Position numbers and translations under genes: made by a program. Of a stretch of 64,000 nucleotides of DNA, positions 19,667 to 28,805 are shown piece after piece. Position 1 is the stretch's first letter, and every line of letters begins with the position of its first letter. The notes beneath the pieces were generated by a model. The model had not been told where the DNA came from. It ran no database searches and worked only from the letters and a program-made list of their open reading frames with translations. This DNA is from Azospirillum picis (GTDB lineage: Bacteria > Pseudomonadota > Alphaproteobacteria > Azospirillales > Azospirillaceae). The DNA lies in the NCBI RefSeq assembly GCF_017876115.1, contig NZ_JAGINO010000002.1:461718-525717 (forward strand), given 5' to 3'.

Positions 19667-22600
19667 CTACTCCACCGTTTCCGCCACCCGGTCGGCGGGC
19701 GCCGCCGCGCCGCCGCGCAGGAAGGCAAGGAAGTCGTCATAGGGCATCGGGCGGCCCAGCAGGTAGCCCTGGCACTGGTCGCAGCCGAGTTCGACGAGGC
19801 AGCGGTACTGCTCCTCCGTCTCCACGCCCTCGGCCAGCGTGTCCATGTGCAGCGACCGGGCCATGCCGATGACCGCCTTGGCGATGGCGCCGCTGTCGGG
19901 ATTGTCGGCCCGCAGCTCGCTGACGAACCGGCGGTCGATCTTCAGCTTGTCGACGCGGAAGCGCTTCAGGTAGGCCAGCGACGAATAGCCGGTGCCGAAA
20001 TCGTCGATCGCCAGCGACACGCCCATCCCGCGCAGGTGCGAGAAGGTATCCGCCACCACGTCCGACTCGTCCATCAGCACGCTCTCCGTCACCTCCAGCT
20101 CCAGCGCCGCGGGAGGAATGCCGTAGGAGGACAGCCAGCCGGCCACCCGTTCGGCCAGGCCTGGACGGCGCACCTGCACCGCCGAAAGGTTGACGGCGAT
20201 CAGCAGGTCGCGGTGGCGCAGCAGCTCCGCCGCCCGGCGGCAGGCCTCGCCCAGCACCCAGTCGCCGAGCGGCAGGATCAGCCCGGTGTCCTCGGCGACC
20301 GGAATGAACTGTCCGGGCATGATCAGCGTGCCGTCGGGCTGGCGCCAGCGCACCAGCGCCTCCGCCCCGATCAGGCGGCGGCCGTCGAGCGAGAATTGCG
20401 GCTGGAAATGCAGCTCCAGCTCGTCGTTGCCCAGCGCCCGGCGCAGGTTGTTCTCGATCCACAGGCGGTCCGAGGCGCGGCGGTTCAGCTCCGGCGTGAA
20501 GAAGCGGCAGGTGGCGCGGCCGGCCTCCTTGGCAGCGTACATCGCCATGTCGGCGTTCTTCAGCAGCTCGTCGATCCCCGCCCCGTCGTCGGGATGGATG
20601 GCGATGCCGATCGAGGGCGTCACCTGCAGCTCGTGCCCGTCGATGGTGCAGGGCTCCGACAGGGCGCGCAGCACCTTGCCCGCCACCACGCCGGCGGCGT
20701 CCGGCCCGTCGATGTCGTTGATGAGGACGACGAACTCGTCGCCGCCCTGGCGGCTGACCGTGTCGCTCGCCCGCACGGTGGCGAGCAGCCTGGAGGCCAC
20801 CTCGCGCAACAGCCCGTCGCCCACCCCGTGGCCCAGGCTGTCGTTGATCGTCTTGAAGCGGTCGAGGTCGATGAAGAGCAGGCCCACCCGGGTGCCGCGC
20901 CGGCCGGCGGCCAGGATCGCCCGTTCCAGCCGGTCGCGCAGGAGGAAGCGGTTGGGCAGGTCGGTCAGGAAGTCGTACTGCGCCAGATGGCGGATTCGCT
21001 CCTCCTGGGCGCGGTTCTCGGTGATGTCGCTGAAGGCCGCGATGTAGTTGGCGATCGCCCCGTCCTCGTTGCGCACCAGCTTGACGCTCAGCCATTGCGG
21101 AAACGGCTCTCCGGACTTGCGCGTGCTCCAGACCTCGCCGATCCACTGCCCGTGGGCGAGGAGCTGCATCCACAGCTCCTCGTAGAAGCCGGGCGGGTTG
21201 CGGTCGGACTGGAGGAATTCCGGTCCCCGCCCCAGCGCCTCCAGGCGATCATAGCCGGTGATGCGGGTGAAGGCGTCGTTGACGGCGACGATCTGCCGCC
21301 GCTCGTTGGCCACGAACATCCCTTCGGCGGCATTGTCGAACACCTTGGCGGACAGCCGGAGCTGCCACTCCGCGTGCTTGCGCTCCGTGATGTCGCGGGC
21401 GATCGCCGAGTAATAGACGTCCCCCTCGTAGGTGATGCGGCTGGCGGTGATCTCCAGCTCCAGCCGGCGTCCGTCGGGCGTGCGGTAGATGGTCTCGTAA
21501 TGGTCGGCGGCCTCCTCGCCCCCGGCGGCGAACCGCTCCAGCAGGTCGGCCTGGGCCATCACCAGATCCTCGAGCGTGCCGCCGAGCGCCCGGCAGCCGA
21601 ACGGGTTGACGTAGGCGATCCGGAGCCGAGCGTCGGCCAGCACGACGATCTCGGAGACATGGTCGATGAAGAAGTTGGCGAGGTAGAGCTGGCGCGCGCG
21701 TTCGCGCAGCATGCTGTCGCTGCGCCGCATCCGGAGCTGGTAGCCGCCGACGATGCGCCGGAGCCAGCCGGTGACCAGCCAGGACATCCCGACCGACGCC
21801 GCCAGCGCCATGGCCAGCACGGCCACCGTGGTCCAGACGCGCTGGTCGACGCCGCGGGCCAGTTCGGCGCGGCGCTCCTCCATCTCCTTGCCGAGGTCGT
21901 CGATGTAGAAGCCGGCCACCAGGATCCAGCCCCACACCGTCGGGGCCGAGACATAGGCCATCTTGGGCGCCGGCCGTCCGGTGACGGGGTGGACCCAGTC
22001 GTAGCGCACCTCGCCGCCGCCCTGGCGCCCCACCTCGAGGAAGCGCGTCAGCAGGTCGCGTTCGGTCTTCCACTGCAGCGTGCCGACATTCATCCCCTCC
22101 GCGGCGGGGGCGGTGGGCGACAGCAGCACCTGGCCGTCCTGGCGCAGCACCCCGATGTAGCCGGTTTCGCCGAAACGGAAAGCCCGCAGCCGGTCGAGCG
22201 ACTCCCGCTGCAGCCTCGTCTCCACCGCCGCCAGGGAATCGCTGGCGCCGATCAGCCAGTCGTAGGGATCGAAGCGGCGGACGAAGGCCAGCTTCTCCAC
22301 CATCTGCAAGGGGTCGTCCGGCATGCGCCAGCGATAGCGGGCGAAGCCGCGCTGGGTCGGCCCCTGGGCCGCGCGCAGCAGCGCGCTCACCACGGCGTAG
22401 CCCTGCGGATTGTGCGGATAGGGCGACCGTCCCTCCACCGACGGGTCGATCGGCATCAGGACCGAATCCGAGTTCAGGTTCTGGATGAAGTAGTAGCCGC
22501 GCCCGGCGGCGAAGCGCAGAGGCCGCAGCGTCTCCTTGATTGCCTGCTGGACCGACGCCTCGGGGAGGATGTCCTTTCCGCGCTGGTAGATGCCGTAGGC

Positions 22601-22921
22601 GATCCCATAGGCGTCGTCCACGCGTTCGCGAAGCTGCTCCTTCAGAAGCGGTTCCGCCCGCGCCCGCATGTAGGCGAGGTAGGACTTGGCATTCTCGACC
22701 TCCTGCACCAGGGCCTGATGCTGCTCGTGCAGATAGCGGGCCTCCGATTGCCGCAGGTCCCGTTCGAAGTCCGACCAGTGCTGCCAGACGAAGTAGAAGC
22801 CGAGACCGAGGACGAGCGCCGACACCAGCGCCATCGACGCCAGCAACTGCAGGCGGTAGAACCGGGCCTCGTCGGACGAGCGCGAGGGCGCACGGACAAT
22901 CTCGGCGACGGGGTCGGACAA
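19667..22921 (-). CDS. Membrane Cache-PAS-PAS-GGDEF-EAL cyclic-di-GMP protein
   Basis: 1084 residues from a probable TTG start at 22921, which has a strong GGAGG eight to nine bases upstream; no ATG or GTG with a Shine-Dalgarno fits better. One membrane helix (about 23-45), a large periplasmic double-Cache region (motifs GRGYYFIQNLNSDSVLMP and FGETGYIGVLRQDGQVLLS) and a second helix precede two PAS domains. A GGDEF domain follows with RQGGDEFVVL intact, then an EAL domain with EALVRW, ELEVTES, DDFGTGYSSL and KIDRRFV intact. Both synthesis and breakdown of c-di-GMP are therefore possible. The ligand is likely a small molecule bound by the Cache domains. Confidence 0.9.
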   Translation of the reverse strand: MSDPVAEIVRAPSRSSDEARFYRLQLLASMALVSALVLGLGFYFVWQHWSDFERDLRQSEARYLHEQHQALVQEVENAKSYLAYMRARAEPLLKEQLRERVDDAYGIAYGIYQRGKDILPEASVQQAIKETLRPLRFAAGRGYYFIQNLNSDSVLMPIDPSVEGRSPYPHNPQGYAVVSALLRAAQGPTQRGFARYRWRMPDDPLQMVEKLAFVRRFDPYDWLIGASDSLAAVETRLQRESLDRLRAFRFGETGYIGVLRQDGQVLLSPTAPAAEGMNVGTLQWKTERDLLTRFLEVGRQGGGEVRYDWVHPVTGRPAPKMAYVSAPTVWGWILVAGFYIDDLGKEMEERRAELARGVDQRVWTTVAVLAMALAASVGMSWLVTGWLRRIVGGYQLRMRRSDSMLRERARQLYLANFFIDHVSEIVVLADARLRIAYVNPFGCRALGGTLEDLVMAQADLLERFAAGGEEAADHYETIYRTPDGRRLELEITASRITYEGDVYYSAIARDITERKHAEWQLRLSAKVFDNAAEGMFVANERRQIVAVNDAFTRITGYDRLEALGRGPEFLQSDRNPPGFYEELWMQLLAHGQWIGEVWSTRKSGEPFPQWLSVKLVRNEDGAIANYIAAFSDITENRAQEERIRHLAQYDFLTDLPNRFLLRDRLERAILAAGRRGTRVGLLFIDLDRFKTINDSLGHGVGDGLLREVASRLLATVRASDTVSRQGGDEFVVLINDIDGPDAAGVVAGKVLRALSEPCTIDGHELQVTPSIGIAIHPDDGAGIDELLKNADMAMYAAKEAGRATCRFFTPELNRRASDRLWIENNLRRALGNDELELHFQPQFSLDGRRLIGAEALVRWRQPDGTLIMPGQFIPVAEDTGLILPLGDWVLGEACRRAAELLRHRDLLIAVNLSAVQVRRPGLAERVAGWLSSYGIPPAALELEVTESVLMDESDVVADTFSHLRGMGVSLAIDDFGTGYSSLAYLKRFRVDKLKIDRRFVSELRADNPDSGAIAKAVIGMARSLHMDTLAEGVETEEQYRCLVELGCDQCQGYLLGRPMPYDDFLAFLRGGAAAPADRVAETVE

Positions 22922-23201
22922 GAAGACTGCCTCCTGATGCAGGCGCGTCCGGGCTGCATACGGCGCACTGCAAACGCGCCGCTGGATGCCCGCCGCGCTT
23001 CGATTACCGGAAATGATATACACCTGTGCGGGATTTTTATGACGAAATTTTCGCCAAAGGAGAGTCTCCCTGCCCTGCGCCGGGCACGGCCGGCCTATGC
23101 GAGGCTTTAAAACGCGCCGCCGCGCCGCTATGGTCGCGCGCGCGTGCCGGCCCCCGCAGCCGTCCCCCGATTCCCGCGCCCGCATCCTCCGGAGAGTGCC
23201 G

Positions 23202-24497
<1,296 letters not shown>

Positions 24498-24644
24498 CGC
24501 CCTGAGCGGGCCGGGCCGTCACGGCGTCTTCCGCAGGTCGGCAAATACCTGGCGGTGGATGACAAACGGCCCGGCCACACCTACTCTATCTCGATAAGCG
24601 TGTGCCCGGGCGGGGCAATCCTGAACAGAGCGAGGACTGGACCC

Positions 24645-24884
24645 ATGGCGATGGAAGCCGCCACGATCGAAAAGCTCATCAAGGAGGGCATCCCGGACGC
24701 GGTCGTGGAGATCGCGGACCTGAGGGGCGACGGCGACCACTATGCCGCGCTCGTCACCTCCGCCACCTTCAAGGGCAAGAGCCGGGTGCAGCAGCACCAG
24801 ATGGTCTACGCCGCCCTTCAGGGCAGGATGGGCGGGGAGCTGCACGCCCTGGCGCTGACCACCGCGGTGCCGGAAGGCGCCTGA
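24645..24884 (+). CDS. bolA: BolA/IbaG family protein
   Basis: 79 residues from ATG 24645 with GAGGAC upstream. It has the class II KH-like BolA fold, with the invariant helix-turn SRVQQHQMVYAALQGRMGGELHALAL; the conserved His in VQQHQM is a likely cluster or metal ligand. BolA proteins form [2Fe-2S]-bridged heterodimers with monothiol glutaredoxins. The glutaredoxin gene follows 101 bases downstream, which supports a functional pair in Fe-S trafficking or iron sensing. The last codons are duplicated as a direct repeat just after the stop. Confidence 0.9.
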   Translation: MAMEAATIEKLIKEGIPDAVVEIADLRGDGDHYAALVTSATFKGKSRVQQHQMVYAALQGRMGGELHALALTTAVPEGA

Positions 24885-24908
24885 GTCAGGATGCCGGAAG
24901 GCGCCTGA
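24868..24908 (+). repeat. 17-bp direct repeat duplicating the bolA stop region
   Basis: The 17 bases TGCCGGAAGGCGCCTGA occur at 24868-24884 (ending at the bolA stop codon) and again at 24892-24908, seven bases later. The second copy ends in TGA but is outside the gene. It looks like a small tandem duplication. Confidence 0.9.
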
Positions 24909-24985
24909 ACACACGTCGCAATGGACATCGTCGTAATAGACAGGGCACCGGCACTGCCGGGCCGAATCGGAAGGGTCATCGAGTC

Positions 24986-25327
<342 letters not shown>

Positions 25328-25372
25328 CCCCGATCCGGCACCTCATGGCCCCGCCTTCGGGGGCCGGAACGG

Positions 25373-25399
25373 AAAAGCCCCGCTTCGGCGGGGCTTTTT
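25373..25399 (+). terminator. Intrinsic terminator after grxD
   Basis: A seven-base GC stem (GCCCCGC/GCGGGGC) with a TTCG loop, preceded by four A and followed by five T. It ends the bolA-grxD unit and, read from the other side, can also stop transcripts from the NHLP precursor gene. Confidence 0.92.
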
Positions 25400-25448
25400 G
25401 CTTGGCATGCCGGCCATCCCGCATCCGGTTCGGCGGGGCCGGCGGCCT

Positions 25449-25781
25449 TCACTTCCTCTGCTTCGGCGGCGCGTCGTTGGGTCCGTAGAGGATGAAGGCG
25501 GAAAAGCTGGTGCCGCCCGAGGCGAGATCCAGGAGGTCGTCCGGCAGTTCGCTCTGGTCGGCGGCCGGCAGCACCAGGGTCATCTCGCCTGGCTGCTCCT
25601 CGACCACCTTGATCGAGATGCCGGGAACCGGATCGGTCCCGAACAGCGTCTTCAGGGCCGCATGCGGGTCCTTCACCAGCAGGGCGCGAAACGCCGTGTC
25701 GGCCTGCGCACGATCCACCAGGGCGGCTTCGGCCTGACGGCGGAGTTGCAGCAGCGGATCGACATCAGCCTGGGAAGTCAT
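25449..25781 (-). CDS. NHLP-leader RiPP precursor peptide
   Basis: 110 residues from ATG 25781 (MTSQADVDPL), with GGAAAGGTGG upstream. Residues about 10-88 resemble the nitrile hydratase alpha-subunit-like leader (NHLP) of natural-product precursors: a helical FRALLVKDPHAALKTLFGTD, a beta segment GISIKVVEEQPGEMTLVLPA and an acidic SELPDDLLDLA ending in a Ser-Gly-Gly cleavage motif (Gly89-Gly90). The remaining 20 residues would be the core. The core has no Cys but has Ser, Thr and two Lys (107 and 110). A GNAT-type enzyme is encoded divergently. Orphan NHLP genes also exist, so the link is by context. Confidence 0.78.
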   Translation of the reverse strand: MTSQADVDPLLQLRRQAEAALVDRAQADTAFRALLVKDPHAALKTLFGTDPVPGISIKVVEEQPGEMTLVLPAADQSELPDDLLDLASGGTSFSAFILYGPNDAPPKQRK

Positions 25782-25940
25782 GAGCCACCTTTCCACAATT
25801 GTTTAAAGATTGAAACCGGTCCTATGCTCCCGTCGGCAAGCATGGACGCGGCCGTAAACCCGCTATATACCGGCAATCGACGAACCGACAAGCTGAAATG
25901 GCATTGCGCCATCAGGCACAGCATTGTGACGGACGCAGCG
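25782..25940. promoter_or_regulatory. Divergent promoter region of the NHLP precursor and GNAT genes
   Basis: 159 bases between two divergent starts, locally AT-rich near the precursor gene (ACAATTGTTTAAAG). A small inverted repeat, ATGGC-N5-GCCAT, is at 25898-25912, beside the GNAT start, and could be a regulator site. A stretch CTATATACC near 25863 could be a -10 element on the plus strand. These are weak signals. No NifA or sigma-54 site was found. Confidence 0.45.
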
Positions 25941-26891
25941 ATGAAGCCGACATCTTCACAACCCGAGGTCATACGGCCGGCGTCGACCGGGGACGCGGCA
26001 TCGCTGGCGCCGTTGACCTGGGCTTCCTACCGGTCGTTGCTGTCGCTGGCCGACCCGGAGGAACGGCGGCTCTGCCGCCCGTGCGCCGTCGCCGCCTGGG
26101 ACGGCGACCGCCCTGTCGGGCTCGCCCTGTCCGCGGTGACGCCCGGACGGCCGCTGGAAGAGGGGGAGCAGACGCTGCTGTCGCTGGTCGTCGCCCGCCC
26201 CTGGCGCCGGCGGGGCTTGGCGCTGCGGCTGCTGGCGGCGCTGGAGGACGCCCTGCCCGCCCTCGGCGTGGCCCGGCTGGGGGCCAGCTACTCCAGCCGG
26301 CTGCCGGCCGCCGCGGCCTTCGCCGCCACCCTGCGCGCCGCCGGCTGGCCCGAGCCGGAAGCGACCCGCCTTCGCATCTGCGGCGCCGTCCGCGACACCG
26401 TGGCGGTGTTCCGCAACCGCGACTCGCTGCTGGCGCGCCTGCAGGCGGACGGTTTCCGGCTGTGGTCCTGGCGCCAACGCGGGGTCGAGGCGGAGGCGCT
26501 GGCCCGGACGCTGATCGATCGCGGCGAAGCCCCAGCCTGGGCGCAGCCGCAGCATTGGAGCGGCACGCTGGACCCCGACCTGTCGCTGGTGATCGGCGGC
26601 GCGGACGGGATGGTCGCCGGCTGGGCGCTGTGCGTCCACCAGCCGGCACTGGCGCGGTGGTTCTTCCCCGTCGGCTGGGTCCGCCCGCCCTACGACCGAC
26701 GCGGCTGGCTGATGGGCACCTATGCCGCGGGAGCCGAACGGGTGGCGGAGCGGCACGGCGGCGACGCGGTCGCGGTGATCGAGACCGCCAGCGAACAGGC
26801 CGGCATGTGGCGGCTGTTCGAACGCCGCTTCCAGCCGCACGCCCATTGGACCGACCGGATGATGGCGAGCGCCCGGCGACTCAACCTTTAG
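25941..26891 (+). CDS. GNAT-family acyltransferase next to an NHLP precursor
   Basis: 316 residues from ATG 25941; an in-frame GTG at 25926 is an alternative. The N-terminal half is a GNAT domain with the acyl-CoA loop LSLVVARPWRRRGLALRLL (R/Q-x-x-G-x-A at 89-94). The second half (about 170-316) has no obvious loop motif but the length suggests a second, degenerate GNAT-like fold. Experimentally described selidamide pathways use GNAT enzymes to attach fatty acyl groups to Lys or Orn of NHLP or Nif11 precursors. The adjacent precursor has Lys near its C-terminus. The activity here is inferred, and an ordinary N-acetyltransferase is the alternative. Confidence 0.7.
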   Translation: MKPTSSQPEVIRPASTGDAASLAPLTWASYRSLLSLADPEERRLCRPCAVAAWDGDRPVGLALSAVTPGRPLEEGEQTLLSLVVARPWRRRGLALRLLAALEDALPALGVARLGASYSSRLPAAAAFAATLRAAGWPEPEATRLRICGAVRDTVAVFRNRDSLLARLQADGFRLWSWRQRGVEAEALARTLIDRGEAPAWAQPQHWSGTLDPDLSLVIGGADGMVAGWALCVHQPALARWFFPVGWVRPPYDRRGWLMGTYAAGAERVAERHGGDAVAVIETASEQAGMWRLFERRFQPHAHWTDRMMASARRLNL

Positions 26892-26992
26892 CAGCCCCGA
26901 GCGGAACGCCTCTCCAGCATGCCGCGCGCGCAGGCCGGCCATGCCCGGCGCCCGGCTGCCTGCATGTCCGAACAATGTGCTAAACGGATGGT

Positions 26993-27952
26993 ATGGTTGA
27001 AACCCTGCCCGCCGCCAAGGCCCCGAACACCAAAGCCGCGGCCTTCATCGCGGCGCTGTCCTCCTATCTGGTTTGGGGACTGCTGAACCCGATCTTCTTC
27101 AAGGCGCTGCACGGCATCGGACCGCTGGAGATCGTCGCCCACCGGGTGCTCTGGACCGTGGTGCTGGTCGGCGGCGCCGTATTGGCCACCCGCGGCGGTG
27201 GGGCCATCGTCGCGGCCGTGGGAAGCTGGCGCCGCCTCGGCGTGCTGCTGGTCACCACCCTGCTGATCACCATCAACTGGACGGTGTTCATCTGGGCGGT
27301 GGTCAACAGCCGGCTGGTCGAGGCGAGCATCGGCTATTTCATGAACCCGCTGGTCAATGTGCTGCTGGGCGTGCTGTTCCTGAACGAACGGCTCAGCCGC
27401 GGCCAGATGCTGGCGGTCGCCATCGCCACCGCCGGCGTCGGCATCCAGGTCGCCAGCTACGGCACGATCCCCTGGGTGGCGCTGTCGCTGGCCTTGTCGT
27501 TCGGCTTCTACGCGGCTGTGCGCAAGAAGGCGGCGATCGATCCGGTGATCGGGCTGCTGGTGGAAACCGCCCTGCTGCTGCCGGCCGCGCTCGGCTACCT
27601 GCTGTGGCTGGGCGACGGCGGCGCCTTCGGGCATGGCTGGGCCGACAGCGTCCTGCTGGCGCTGTCCGGGCCGGTCACCGCGGTGCCGCTGGTGCTGTTC
27701 ATGTTCGGGGCCGCGAACCTGACGCTGACCACCGTCGGGCTGCTGCAGTATGTCAGCCCGACCGGCCAGTTGCTGCTGGGCGTGCTGGTCTTCGGCGAAG
27801 CCTTCACCCGCACCCACGCCGTCACCTTCGCCTGCATCTGGGCGGCGCTGGCGGTCTTCACCGTCGACGCCATCCGCAACCGCCGCGCCTCGACCCGCAG
27901 GGTCCGGGAAGCGACCACGGCACCGGCAGCCACGGCGCCGGCGGCGGACTGA
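26993..27952 (+). CDS. rarD: RarD-type EamA transporter
   Basis: 319 residues with ten membrane segments. RarD signatures are visible: EIVAHRVLWTVVLVG, INWTVFIWAVVNSRLVEASI and YFMNPLVNVLLGVLFLNERL, and a C-terminal QYVSPTGQLLLGVLVFGE. The cytoplasmic tail is Ala/Thr/Pro-rich. It begins 101 bases after the GNAT gene on the same strand. RarD was named for chloramphenicol sensitivity but its substrate is unknown. Its position makes it a candidate exporter for the RiPP product, although EamA transporters are common and this may be coincidence. Confidence 0.88.
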   Translation: MVETLPAAKAPNTKAAAFIAALSSYLVWGLLNPIFFKALHGIGPLEIVAHRVLWTVVLVGGAVLATRGGGAIVAAVGSWRRLGVLLVTTLLITINWTVFIWAVVNSRLVEASIGYFMNPLVNVLLGVLFLNERLSRGQMLAVAIATAGVGIQVASYGTIPWVALSLALSFGFYAAVRKKAAIDPVIGLLVETALLLPAALGYLLWLGDGGAFGHGWADSVLLALSGPVTAVPLVLFMFGAANLTLTTVGLLQYVSPTGQLLLGVLVFGEAFTRTHAVTFACIWAALAVFTVDAIRNRRASTRRVREATTAPAATAPAAD

Positions 27953-27959
27953 GCGGGCG

Positions 27960-28661
27960 TCACGCCCGCGGCGTCAGCCCATGGGCGATGGTGTGGGCCA
28001 GCGTCCGGACCATGGCGCAGATGCCGGCGTCGTCGCGGCCGAACACCACCTGGTCGAGGAACCCGAGCCCGAAGCTGAGCGTCGCGATGCCGGCCGCCAC
28101 GTTGGCGAGGTCGGCGTCGGCCGCTATGGCCCCGCGGTCACGGAACCCCTCCAGCCGCTTCAGCAGGCAGGGGGTGCGGCTTTGCGACAGGGTGCGCGCC
28201 ATCTCGTCGGCGATCGCCTGGTCGACCAGGGCGCGGGCCAGCACCACGCGGGTGAAGTCGCGGCATTTCCAGCTATGCTTGAGCTGGGCGTGCAGGAAGC
28301 GGGCGAGGTCGGTTTCCAGGTCCTCGTCCGGCGGCGGCAGGTCGCAGCCGCCGGACTCCTCGCGCCAATAGCGCTCGACCACCGCCAGCAGCAGCCCGCT
28401 CTTGCCCGAGAAGTAGCGCTGGATCAGTTGTTCGTTGACCCCGGCGCGGCCGGCGATGTCGCGCGTCGTCGCGGCGTCGAAACCGCGCTCGGCGAACACG
28501 ATCTTGGCGGCGTCGAGCAGCGCGTTCTCGGTCGCAGCGCGGTCGCGCCTGCGCCCTCCGCCCTCGCAGCCGCCCTCCGGCGAACAGCAGCCTTCGGCAT
28601 CGCCGTTCGCGTCCACCTTCCCGTCCAAGTTCCCGTCCAACCCGGTCCCTTTCCGATCCAT
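27960..28661 (-). CDS. TetR family transcriptional regulator
   Basis: 233 residues from ATG 28661, with GAGGAG upstream. The N-terminus is a Gly/Asp-rich segment (repetitive GLDGNLDGKVDANGDAEG) not typical of the family. The DNA-binding helix-turn-helix follows at about residues 45-90 (LLDAAKIVFAERGFDAATTR, then GVNEQLIQRYFSGK). The ligand domain has Cys residues (SWKCRDF, TPCLLKR, AGICAMV) that could sense electrophiles, in keeping with the divergent enone reductase gene. It very likely represses itself and the reductase through the two palindromes at 28710-28773. Confidence 0.9.
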   Translation of the reverse strand: MDRKGTGLDGNLDGKVDANGDAEGCCSPEGGCEGGGRRRDRAATENALLDAAKIVFAERGFDAATTRDIAGRAGVNEQLIQRYFSGKSGLLLAVVERYWREESGGCDLPPPDEDLETDLARFLHAQLKHSWKCRDFTRVVLARALVDQAIADEMARTLSQSRTPCLLKRLEGFRDRGAIAADADLANVAAGIATLSFGLGFLDQVVFGRDDAGICAMVRTLAHTIAHGLTPRA

Positions 28662-28709
28662 ACCGCGCCTGCTCCTCGCCGACAGTCCGGCGGGCACGCG
28701 CCCGATGAT

Positions 28710-28729
28710 AAGTATGTAGATACATACTT
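28710..28729. promoter_or_regulatory. TetR operator 1, perfect palindrome
   Basis: AAGTATGTA-GA-TACATACTT is a perfect inverted repeat between the divergent TetR and Old Yellow Enzyme genes. It ends within a TTGACA (28728-28733) that reads as a -35 box toward the reductase gene. The length and symmetry are typical of TetR operators. Confidence 0.88.
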
Positions 28730-28751
28730 GACAAGCGGCACGCTCTGATTC

Positions 28752-28773
28752 AAGTATGTACCCGCATACATAC
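28752..28773. promoter_or_regulatory. TetR operator 2, imperfect palindrome
   Basis: AAGTATGTA and a partner (CATACATAC) form a second site 42 bases from the first. It overlaps the expected -10 position of the promoter whose -35 is at 28728. Shared AAGTATGTA half-sites indicate the same regulator binds both. Confidence 0.82.
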
Positions 28774-28805
28774 AAGCAGACTTTCCCGGACAGGGGCGTT
28801 CCGAC

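Noticed and set aside
25898..25912. TGGCATTGCGCCA as a sigma-54 promoter for the GNAT gene
   Set aside because: The GG to GC spacing is not 10 and the -12 element is missing; it is better read as a small inverted repeat.
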